Positions 1-10,200 of a stretch of DNA of 64,000 nt are shown here, piece by piece. Each line of letters begins with the position of its first letter. Within the stretch, counting starts at the first letter, position 1. The stretch spans positions 60,464 through 124,463 of the forward strand of contig KN880491.1 of NCBI GenBank assembly GCA_000934385.1. Direction: 5' to 3'. The DNA comes from Cylindrobasidium torrendii FP15055 ss-10 (taxonomy: Eukaryota; Basidiomycota; Agaricomycetes; Agaricales; Physalacriaceae). The notes under the pieces are model-generated. The model was not told where the DNA came from. It saw only the letters and a list, made by a program, of their open reading frames with translations, and did no database searches. The position numbers and the translations under genes are program-made.

Positions 1-2758
1 GGGATAACTGGGACTCTGAAGATTTTAGGTGCGCCTGCTCTCAACTATCCTTCAAATCCCTCGGACATTGATGCCTCTCGCTCAGCTACTACCCTGAGGA
101 CTCACTCGAAGCGGAGACCAATGACGCTACCAAAAGACTGCTGCAGCGGGCTTGGGAACAGGTCTGGAAGCAAAGGAAACTGACAAAACAAGACTACTGT
201 ATGCAAGAAAGATGCGTTACTCTCGACAAAAGATGGATCGGTGTGTATCCGTCCTGAGCTTCATCGTGATTTTTTCGAGACAAGCTGATGCCAACTCAAT
301 GTCAGAGAAAGAGAAAAGCATGTACGAACAAGAGAAAGCCAGAGACGCATCAATTGCGAGCTCTGAGGCCGAAGATGAAACACCTCCCGCCACACCGGTT
401 GTCTGCGTTTCGTCTCCTTTGGTAAGTTTTGTTCTTCTTCATATAGCATCGCAAGGCTGAGGCTGGTGAGACCCCGGTGCCAGCGTCTCCCATTTCTCTG
501 TCCATTGCATCAGAAAGGGAAACCCCATCAGATGATACATCTTCCTCGGCGTCAGATTCTTCACGCTCGGAATCGTCGACGCCGAGCCGTCAAGCGCACC
601 CACAAAATAGACAAGAGTCTCTGGAGTCCTACATGAGATGCTCGCATTGGGACCCAAAAAGATCCAACCGTACCGCCAAAACCGCCGAAGACATGGATGC
701 ACTTCTACCAGCAAGAGAAACGGAACATTTTGACCCCAGCAGTACGTTGTACTATCCAGAGACTGAGAGTGACATTGGGAGCTCGGTATCCTCGCCTTCG
801 CCTGCCTACTTCAACGACATAGACCCATACGACTTGACACCTCTCCAACTCAACAGAAATCCTAGCCCTACTATGTCTTCGGGGCATTCCGTTCCAGCGA
901 CGCCTGAGCCTGGCGAAGGCATGGATGTGGACCTGATTGTAGAGCCATCCACTGACGAAGAGATGTTTTTTCTTGAGGAGACTCCAGAGTCCGAGATAAT
1001 GCCACTGCTCGATCTCATCGCACCTAGACTGTCACTCAGCCCAATTCCAGAGTCTATGTCAACTGATTCTGTAGCTGCTGACCCTGACGGGTCGACCCCA
1101 TGGTGGATTGGATCCCTCAGTGTTCGTCTCCCAGCTGAGGATCTCAAGTTCGAAGTCGGCATGGTCGAGCTTCGCATCCTTGAAATACACATACAATTCG
1201 ACGGACAGATCTTGCCCTTGGATGATGAACTCCTCGTATGCATGCACAGCGCGGCCGCTTTCCAAGAATTGCAGCGGATGACTCCTCCCTTGGTCGCAAC
1301 TGGTTCATTGAGCATACGCGCAGCAATGGAGCATTCTCATATAGGCGACACAAATGCTCTACATTTCGTTGAAGTCTTGCAAAATACCAAATTCGTGAGT
1401 CCTTTCCCTCACCGCCGCAAATTGATGTAGTGACTTGAACGCCTAGTTTGCCTCCGCACCGCTAAATACTGTGTCTGTCGCTGGGCTAGGACGTGTGCAA
1501 CTCAGGTTGGTCCTCGCAAACTCAACAAACAACAGTTCCTCTCTTCGAGCGTACATCGTATTCAATATGCTGCCCAATCCACTCCCCGAGACGCTTGGCA
1601 CGTCCTACTCCCGTGGGATACTCGAAGACGTCCAAATCAAGCACCCTACTATGTCTATCCCTCTGTCAGCATGGACACTCTTCGACCTCCAAATTGTGAG
1701 CTGGCCAGCAGACTGGCTACATCGCAACTTGAAGTCGAAGGAGAGGCGGACTGACGACGCCCCATTGCGCACTGTTGTCCTCCTGGGCTCAGAGCCAACG
1801 CCGCACGTGCGGCTCATGGCCTCCATTGTTGCCCATATCCTAAGTGCTTATCGTGAATGTCGGGTACAAGTCCATCAAGTCGAGGGCGGTGTGGAGTGGG
1901 ACGATGCAGATCTTGTATTTATCAACTACGAGCTGTTGAAGACCCCCGCCGCACTGCCGTCTTCATTCGTCAAGCGAAGACGGGATATCTCGTTCATTGG
2001 CTATGGAGATCCCTACGAAGGCGAAGCGTTCTCGAGGCAGGAGGATACCAGCATACTATGGCAGGAAGGTAACGTATTGCTCGTTGTTCTAGATCAGAAG
2101 GTTCTGACGCGCAAGATCTATGAGGTGGGATTGTGACAATGACGCCCGAAACCATTGGCAAGAAGCTCGTTGCACTTGACAGAATCCTTCAGAAAATTGG
2201 CAGAGATCCTAATTGGAAGCTGGTCGTCCTCACACATGTCTTTGGGCGTGCGTTGTGTGACCATTATCCGGACGGTGACACCCAAACTATCAAAGCTCAT
2301 CGAAGCTGGTGAGGCGGCGCTTCCCTGCGATACACTCGATGAAACCGGCTGACAAGTCCAGCGGGATTTTTTCACATGAAGAATTGTTGGACGCCATTAT
2401 ACTCCATAAAGAAATCGAGCTTGTTAGCGCACCGGTCATACATGGCAAGGCTGAAGTTATCCATGCTTGTGATGGTGCCAGTATCATCCAACGATGTCTG
2501 AACGACCATGCAACTTTCTGTGCGGAGAATAGAAGTGAGGACGATTGCTGGGGCTTGCAAGAGGAGTTGAGTAGACAAGCAGCACGCATCGAGGATATCA
2601 GGACGTATAGGCGGGCTGTTATCCTCTGCTACAGTGAGCCAGTGGACGAGAAGGCAAGTCCCTTGCACCAAGGGCACCTTTTGATATTGACCTGTCTGTA
2701 GATCGAATGCTTGACGTGCGAAGCATTTTTGGAGACACTAACAGATGTGAAAGAGTGA
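1..2758 (+). CDS. Unrecognised multi-exon protein, 5'-truncated by the window edge
   Basis: The window opens inside coding sequence. Proposed exons are <1..28, 86..240, 285..400 (or 421), 447..1394, 1447..2068, 2125..2308, 2362..2653 and 2702..2758, giving about 800 visible residues. The N-terminal part is charged and helical (WEQVWKQRK), followed by a Ser/Glu/Pro-rich low-complexity stretch with SPSP and TPEP runs. The C-terminal 400 residues look globular (WPADWLHRN, FINYELL, GGIVTMTPE, KLVVLTH). The intron at 2654-2701 uses a GC donor (gcaagt). The intron ending at 446 is ambiguous: gtctgc at 401 gives 46 nt, while the better gtaagt at 422 would leave only 25 nt. I do not recognise the family. 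The globular end resembles the silencing-associated chromodomain-type proteins of fungi only vaguely, so no function is claimed. The reading frame stays open across every proposed junction. Confidence 0.7.
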
Positions 2759-3054
2759 CAGGTTGTGGGAATGAAAACAAGATGGAAATAATCTGGGATG
2801 GACATGGCCATTGCGGTGTTTCAACAAGCCATTCATGATTGGGCAAATGGAATGTGAGGAACAGAAACTTGACGAGGTCGTGAGCGAACGCAGTGTAGCG
2901 GTGGTAGGGATGAAATTCTCGATGCGAAATTATCCAAAGGAAAGCGCGCGTGTAAAGCATGGGTGGATTGCTGGGGTCACCAATCGCCTGTTGGCCATAG
3001 TGGAATACATGGAATGCAAATCATAGTATGAGATAGAGAGAGCGAATGGACAAA

Positions 3055-3409
3055 TCACCGCAGACGGCTGGAAGTATGGTGAGATGGAGGAACAGATGAA
3101 TTAGATTGATTGCGCACCGGGCTTCGCGCTCAGACTCAAGGAGGGCAAGAATGTCCTGCTCGCGGACGGGACCCTTAACGTTACGGATGATTGTGCGGGA
3201 GGTGTCGTCCATGAATTCGACGCGAACCTGCGTCACACCACCACGAGAGCCAGTCCTGCCGAGGACCTGGAGAAGGTCAAACCTTAAATTTGGGCGGACA
3301 GATTTCAGACTACCTTGATGACTTTGGCGAGCTTTACGGGGGCTTTTGAGGATTCCTATTCGCGCATGAGCTAGGCATTATCGTGCTGGCGTCGCATCGC
3401 GCGCACCAT
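3055..3409 (-). CDS. RPS28: 40S ribosomal protein eS28 (S28)
   Basis: This is a small-subunit ribosomal protein located near the mRNA exit site of the 40S head. Exons in transcript order are 3409-3407 (ATG only), 3355-3314, 3266-3118 and 3067-3055, giving 68 aa, the normal family length. The sequence contains [40 protein letters not shown] and the typical [11 protein letters not shown] end. The first coding exon is just the start codon, followed at once by a gtgcgc donor, and the last exon is 13 nt, so no single open frame shows the whole protein. It is divergent from the mechanosensitive channel gene, with about 360 bp between the start codons. Identification is firm because all three introns restore the conserved family sequence. 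Confidence 0.95.
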
Positions 3410-3765
3410 TTTGAGTGACGAGGCGGCGACGAGAAAAAGAGGCAACGTTGTCGATCGCCACGATGAAAATCAGACAGAACTGTGCAGTCTCTTGCACGGC
3501 CATCACGATCGCCATCATGCCGATGAGACAACCTGTGGCGCAAGTGCCATAAGCATCAGCTAAGGTGATGATGATCCACCAGGTTCAACCGTGGGTTCGA
3601 TTACACGCGACATTAATCTCTCATTTATCCCTGGGAAACAACAACACGAATTGACCTCTGTGTCCAGCCGTACGTCATGCTAGGCACCCCCCACCTTGAC
3701 AGGAAGCATGGTCAAGGATTGATGCCATCACCTGGCACGTCCCTCTGCCTCTGCACTCCACCACC
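3410..3765. promoter_or_regulatory. Divergent intergenic region, eS28 / MscS channel
   Basis: This stretch separates two start codons that point away from each other, so it must hold both promoters. I see no clear TATA box and no other coding frame that stands up. Confidence 0.4.
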
Positions 3766-6090
3766 ATGGACCGGCTTCGGCAGCACGCCCCTCCGCCCAT
3801 CGACTTTGCGGAACCCAAGGTCAAGGAACATGACTTTGCCCCCGCACCCAAGATTGTGCCAATGCCGGCTGATCCGCCGACACCGTCTCCGCTAGGGCGC
3901 AAGTCCACCGACTCCAGCGATACCGACACCACCGCGACAAACTCATCAGACCAATTCGACTGGAACGATGGAGAAGCAGACCACGCAGACGAGTTTGAGG
4001 CGTCAAAGGCAAAGCGTCTTCGCGTCGTCTACCTTGCATTCATGAAGCTCTCAAAAACAGTCCGCACCCTGTTGGTCGGCATTCTTGGTGCAGGTGCTCT
4101 CATCGCTCCCCTGCTTGTCGTCCAGCTCCGTTTCAAGGACTCCGTCGTTCGTCCGCACGTCTTTGCCTGGTCCCTCTGGGCCACTATCATTTGGGCAACT
4201 GGTTGTGCAACATATGTCCTCATAGATTGGCTGCCGCGGCTGATAGTGGGCATTATTTTCCTGGTCGGTGCTCCAGTCGAGCATTTCAAATTTCAATTAG
4301 AGGTACCGTCTTTCCCGCCGTCCTGAGCCATGTGCTAACCTCTGCGCAGCTCATGATGGCCGTCTCAGGTTGGCTCAAGCTTGCGTTGGATGTTTCTTGG
4401 GCATGGATTGCGCTCTCGGTCATTCGAGGTGTGTATAATCCGCCAGGGAAGTACTGGGTCACCGTGAACCGTGTCATATCCGCCATCTTCGCCGCCAGTA
4501 TCATCATCCTCGTAGAAAAGCTCTTCCTTCAATTCGTCGCTATTAATTTCCACGAGAAAGCCCTTGCAGAACGTCTGGAGGAAAACCGTCTCGGACTCCG
4601 TGCCCTGGACAGACTCTCGAATGCCCAGCCCAAACGTAAACGGAATCCACGTTCAAATACAGGCAGTGTCGACCTCTCTCACCAGAATACTGCCCCCGCT
4701 TCGGTAGACCACACCCATGCCCCATCATCACCATTGGTTGGCGGGCTCGGGAATGCCGCAAGAGCGGAACAAGAGACCGCCGAACTCGCCAAACAAATTG
4801 CAGCCGCCAAGAAAGCTGCTCGGAGACGACGCGGGAAGTCGGTCGGCGCAACCATTGGCGATTTTGTGGGCCAACTCACTCTCAAGAATTCCCGTTTCAA
4901 CCGTACGATGGGCCAAAACATGGGTGGTCTAGAGTCGGCGCGCAGACTCGCCCGCAAGCTGTTTGGATCATTGGGCAGCTCCAGAGACGTTCTGCTACTC
5001 GAGGATTTCTATCCGTACTTCCGCACCCCGGAGGAAGCCAGGGACGCCTTTGCTCTATTCGATAAAGACGGCAACGGCGATATTTCGAAGCGAGAGATGC
5101 GAGAGGCCGTCCAAAGAATTTATCGGGAGCGCAAGTCGCTGGTCACCAGCATGAAGGACGCAGGCAGCGCCGTTTCTAAACTTGACTACGTTTGTCTTGG
5201 ACTTTGCCTTGTTGGTATTATCTTCGTCTGCATGTTGATCTTCAACAAAAGCAACACACTGGCATCCCTCGTCCCTCTTGCAACAATCATCCTTGGATTC
5301 TCCTTCATCTTCGGAAATTCAGCAGCGACACTGTTCAACAGTCTCCTTTTCATTTTCTCCACTCATGTTTTCGACATTGGCGACCTTGTGTTGATTGACG
5401 ACCAAGCACTGATGGTGAAAGAGTTTGGCTTGTTCGCGACGACTTTCCGCCGTGTCGATGGCCAGGAGATCATCGCCCCGAATGCACTCATGTCGACGGC
5501 CAAGTTGATCCATAACCTACGGCGCAGTAAATCAACGTAGGGTCACGCTATCAGCTCCTAGAATACTTCTGACTGTCCACCAGGTGGGAGACGACCAACA
5601 TCCAGATTGCCTACAATACGCCGCTGGACGTCTTCGAGGAAATTCGTTCCCGTATCAAAACCTATGTTACGGAAAACAATCGTGACTGGTCAGGCATGGA
5701 TTTCAATATCGACAAGATGGACTACCAAAATGCCATCCACATCATTGTCGCAATGGAGCGTGAGTTCTCCTTCCCTTTGCTCCGCGACAATCGCTGAACA
5801 TCCACACAGATCGTTCCAATTGGCAGGAGTGGGGAAAGCGTTGGGAGCGTCGGACACGGTTCATGCGCAATCTCAAGCAAATTCTCGAGGACCTCAGCGT
5901 CAAATATACGCTACCTGTGCAACCCGTTATTCTCCAGCAACAGGGGATGGTATCCGAATTCACCGATAGGTTCTTCACGAGTCGAGAAAACTTGGGCAAC
6001 GCGGGTAGGGTTCCGCGGGACCCAATGACACGTCCACCTGGACGAGTGTTCAGGACTGGTATTGACGGGGATGGCGGCGGCGGGTTTTGA
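3766..6090 (+). CDS. EF-hand mechanosensitive ion channel, MscS family (Msy1/Msy2-like)
   Basis: This is a fungal MscS-type channel of the class placed in ER or internal membranes, where it senses membrane tension and is modulated by calcium. Exons are 3766..4302, 4350..5536, 5584..5759 and 5810..6090, giving 726 aa. The order is: an acidic Ser/Thr-rich N-terminus (about 1-85), several membrane segments (from about residue 90), one EF-hand loop DKDGNGDISKRE at about 417-428 with all canonical ligand positions, then the pore-lining helix and MscS beta domain (ATIILGFSFIFGNSA, FDIGDLV, EIIAPNALMSTA). It ends in a Gly-rich tail. Three in-phase introns restore a continuous MscS domain. The domain order matches known fungal EF-hand MscS proteins. 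The physiological role in this organism is inferred. Confidence 0.93.
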
Positions 6091-6463
6091 TTCCACACAA
6101 ACGTACATTCGAGGATAATATAGAGAACTGCTGGGATCTATGGGGCGATGGACGATACTGATGATCATAAAGCATGAGGACCACAGGCTAGAGGTCCTGT
6201 AGGATTAAATAGTGTAGAACACCAATACTAAACGCTGGAGCGCCATACTATCTTTCTAGAGAAAGCCCGCTGAAGCAACGCACAGATGAACCTCGCCAGA
6301 GGTAACTTGCTCTGAAGGTTCTGATTTGAAGGAGCTTTAGTAAGTTAGTACGCTAATTCTTGGAATCGCATGAGTACATAGAGTGAATGTAATGTGTTAA
6401 ATGTATATCACTAGTTAACCGGTCTTTCCGACATAAGCAAGGTATTAGCGGCTACTACAGCCT
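6091..6463. other. Convergent 3' region
   Basis: It lies between the ends of the MscS channel gene and the dehydrogenase gene. It probably holds two 3' untranslated regions. I see no gene here. Confidence 0.5.
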
Positions 6464-7813
6464 TCACGCTGATACGGATGTGTGGTCCTCCAGCCACCGC
6501 CATAGCTCGGCGGCGCTCTGAGCGTCTTGAGCCGCGGAGGTAGTATCGCTGAAGCGAATCCAAGGGATTAAAAACTGGGCAGAAAATGTCGGTGAATATC
6601 AATCGCGGGAAGTCAGTTACGAGTAAGTGACCGTAAATCGCACCTTGCCATTGCAGTCGACAGCTTCTGGTGCCGTTCCAGCCCAAAGCTGTGACAGAGC
6701 GCCCATCGCTGGAGAATGGAGGAAGGGTTTCTAGGGGGCATCAGTGTGAGATCCTGAGTGTGTTATGGGACATACGCAGACAGTATGGAAGAATGGTCTG
6801 TGTCGAAAGAGGTCGCTGTCGATGTTTCCTGGGTTGAGGGACACCGAGATGATATCCTTGTCGGCATATCTCCGCGCCATTTCGAAAGAAATCAAAACAT
6901 TCCCCTGACACAATAGTGAGTATATTCATTCGACTTATCTCCACAAGCCTGAACGTACCAATTTGCTCTGAGCGTAGAGCCACTGGATAGTCCGGCGGCG
7001 GCGGGGAGCGCCATCTTGGAGAGTGGCCAGGTCCAGGATAGTCCCTGGGTACCAAATTGCGATAGACGATGTGTGGACGACGCGCGCTTTCTTGTCGGGA
7101 GAGGTTGCAGCGCCCCGCGTCAATGCAGGAACCAGCAATTCAGTCAGTAGGAAGTGCCCTATTCGGATAGTTGGTGGCACCCAAGTAGTATGCAACTACA
7201 AGTGACCTACCTATCACATTCGTCGAAAACTGTATATCGTAGCCCCGGTTGTCCACTTGGTCAAGCGGAGGGATCATGACGCCGCTGCAGAACGGTATAA
7301 GGAAGGTGACAAAGGTGATAAAAGGGACTTGCGCGTTATTGAATAAGACATGTAGCTGCGTCTCTTTGCTGCGTGAGATGTGAAGGTGTGAATGGCCAGT
7401 TTTGACATCTGCTAGTGGGCCACATACGCAAGAAACTCAGCGGCAGCAGCCCGGATGGAAGATTGGTCCGACAAGTCAAGCTTCAGGAAGATGGCCTCCT
7501 TCCCCGTACTCGCTTTGAGGTCCTCTATGGCTTGACGAGCCTTCGCTTCGTCTCTACAAGCCATGTAGACCGTCGCGTCACGGCGCAGAAGAGCGTGTAC
7601 AGTGGCTTTCCCTATGCCGGTATTTCCACCTAGTAGTCTTATGAGCAACTTGCGCATGGACGCATCAAATCGCATACCAGTAACGAGAACAACGCGTCCG
7701 GTAAGGTCAGGAATACTGTCTATCGACCATTTCGGTTTGGGAGGATATGACTGCTTGAAGCATTGGTAGAGACTGTTCGGAATCTGCGAAAGGGTTTGAA
7801 GGAATGAGCCCAT
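6464..7813 (-). CDS. Short-chain dehydrogenase/reductase, retinol-dehydrogenase-like
   Basis: This is a classical SDR oxidoreductase using NAD(P)H; the substrate cannot be read from sequence. Exons in transcript order are 7813-7678, 7629-7428, 7368-7333, 7284-7211, 7158-6959, 6904-6776, 6730-6644 and 6574-6464, giving 324 aa, usual for the family. Visible motifs are the cofactor glycine motif TGGNTGIGK, the NNAG motif, HTSS with the catalytic Ser, YAQSK with the catalytic Tyr and Lys, and the NPGNIDSDL loop. The fourth coding exon is reached through a GC-AG intron (7285-7332, gcaagt), and only that splice completes NNAGVM. No signal peptide is evident. It stands alone on this strand, with the MscS gene ending opposite it. 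Confidence 0.93.
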
Positions 7814-8213
7814 TTGTGAACGATGGCCGTGAGGAGGGCGAATGCTGGAAATAATGAGTTGGTAGTGAAAAGACAAGAGTCTAAGACAGCTGTCGATCTT
7901 GTGCCGATCACCCAAGACCAACTGACAGCGCGGCTGCCCGTGGGCCTCTACTTGTCATTACTGTTCTCGTACGCGCTTCGGATAGTGCTGAGCTCAGTAC
8001 ACAGCTAACAGTCTTGTAGTGTCAGGCTAGATTGGGAATGTGCACACTGAGAAGCTATTAAGAAAAGGCACTGACTATTACCCACGGTATGCACAGAACA
8101 ATGGGAAGACTCCAACTTACGTAAGACAAATCAACAACATGCCATCAGCAAGGTCAACGTTATCCATCGTCTATACTTATGCCAAGGCGAAAAATCAGCT
8201 ATTATGAATGCAA

Positions 8214-8280
8214 GGGCTCAAGCGAGGCTCAAGTGACAAGCGCTCAAGCTCAAGCTTCAAGTGATAAGGCTGAGCCCAGC
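8214..8280. repeat. GCTCAAG micro-repeat patch
   Basis: The heptamer GCTCAAG or close variants occur about five times in 65 bp (GGCTCAAG, GGCTCAAGTG, GCTCAAGCTCAAG, TTCAAGTG). Pairs with CAAGTGA(C/T)AAG spacing suggest local duplication. No coding frame depends on it. Confidence 0.6.
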
Positions 8281-8689
8281 GCCGAAATGGGCTGCGATGT
8301 ACTAGATGATCATGATGTTTACAAGGGTATCATACGTTGTCAAATAAGTTATGTACTATGTAAGAGGTAGAATATGCTTAGGCATATGCAATCCCTGTGA
8401 GTCTGCGCGTCTCCACATCGTGGACGCGCTCAACCTCGTCTCGTATTTCTACACAATTATACACCTTGATCCGTTCCTTACAGCTCATGTCGGCCTGATC
8501 CACTATCGTGTTCACAGCAGTCCTTGGACCATCAGTAGCATTCATGGGGGCGGCAGGTCGATGGCAGCTGGAGTGGTTGAGTTCCGGTCTAGCATTACAC
8601 CGTGCTTGTTGGCGTCTAGCGCGAACATCTGGCATGGTCAAACGAAATGCACGAGGCTGCTGAGTTTGGCATGAAGGCAAGTCTAGCAA

Positions 8690-9203
8690 TATTCGAGCTT
8701 AGCTTCCCGGCACAGTGGGGAGGCGACAGACGTACCGGCCTGGCGAAACGCCTCGGGTCTGTCCGAGGCTGGAGTGTATGTCCGATTCGCTGAGGGCGCG
8801 CACGGCGTTGGGGTGGGGTGCGCAGCGGCTGTGGAGCTCGTACTCCTAGTGGGCGCTTGATCATTCCGAGGAAGAAGGCCTCGCTCTCGCAGGGCGCTTT
8901 CTCGACGAAGACGTGCAGCGTCTTCGTCCCAAGAAGCATCGTGCGGTAGCTCGTCGAAGCCTGGGCGTCCTTCGATGTAGTGTGAAGGATCTTGGTGTTG
9001 AGAATGTTGTAGCCTTGGCAAAGGAGAGTTGGAGGGTCCGCGAGTTGAAGCTCGCAAGTCGTAGAAGAGTTCTGGGCATACAACCTTGGCCACATCAAAG
9101 AGAGTAGTTAGTGGTGACCATGAACCAGAATAGTTTGCGCTGAAGAGGGAAGAGTTGAGTTGAAGATTTGGCACATGAAATGCATCACGAACAAGCACGA
9201 CAT
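8690..9203 (-). CDS. Doubtful coding region, unknown product
   Basis: One minus-strand frame stays open for about 170 codons, and a shifted frame is also open. The part near 9080-9190 reads like protein (VPNLQLNSSLFSANYS, LTTLFDVAK), with a plausible gttgta donor after it. A TATA-like ttataag lies just upstream at about 9266-9272. I could not find a start codon plus splice pattern that gives one convincing protein, and no family is recognised. It may be a lineage-specific gene, a decayed gene or chance. Confidence 0.25.
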
Positions 9204-10200
9204 TGGGCTAGGAAAGGATGCAATGAAGGGGAGAAAGAATAATCTTGCTCGCATTGTTCGAGCTCTTATAAGTCCCCGCCTTGACAGTGGAGCCTTGGAG
9301 TACCGTGTATGGAACCATAGCACAATGACCGGAGATCACGCAGCACGGTATCACGTATACGGCAACCTACCCAGTTGATAGCTTGCTCGACCTCACTTGC
9401 GAGTTGTCAGTTTCTATTCTGTTTATGATGTACACGCAATGAGTTCACATCATTACTCACAAGTAGTCGTCAACTTCTATCGGCGAACATCTGACCGGCC
9501 AGAGTGCGACAACAAAGAGCTTCAAAGCTACGAGGCTGTTTTTCAGTTGAGCCACCGTCGGTGCGGTGGCCTCCTGACGTGAGTTACGGGAACATGTTGA
9601 AACCTACAGCGCTACTAGTGAGCACTCGGCACCCGGGCCACTTGCAGTACTCAGTGCATGCTGCCAACACAAGTTGGCGTCAGAAAAACAGACAGTACGG
9701 ATTGCTTTATGGGTTCCGTTGCCGCAGGATTTACTGCCTCGAGTCACCGAACTGCGTTTGACCTCGTCCTACTGCAATGTATTATGGAGACGGTACAGTG
9801 ATGGTGAGGGAAAGGAAGTGATCATGCCGATCTCATCAGCACCTCACTACATAGCACTCCCGAGGTCCGCAAGGCCCAGCAAGCTATAACAACACTTGAT
9901 CCTGACTCAAAAACCTTACACCCACAGCTTTGACAAGGAAATCCCTGGAGACAACACACAACCCTTCTTGCTATACCGGAAAACAGTAAATCATGTACAA
10001 TGATGTAAGGAAATATGCAGCACAGACAATCGAGGTCAGAAAAAAAAGAGAGAAGACGAAAGCAAACAAACAGTACACTACAGTTGTGCGTCCGATACGT
10101 CCTGAGGGCGGGGGGCGGGAGGAGAGATCAGTAATAACGGAGGAGGATGTCTATGGTAGGTAAAGGTGAACTGGTTACTGGCAGCATGGTTGGAATTAAG

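Larger units (their letters stand above)
7814..10200. other. Gene-poor 2.4 kb region
   Basis: This region lies between the dehydrogenase start and the end of the AT-hook gene. It contains a short-repeat patch at 8214-8280 and one doubtful coding region near 8690-9200 on the minus strand. Elsewhere I see only short frames with no family resemblance. Confidence 0.5.

Noticed and set aside
422..446. 25-nt intron with a perfect gtaagt donor
   Set aside because: Shorter than any other intron in the window; the 46-nt alternative with donor gtctgc at 401 is more plausible.
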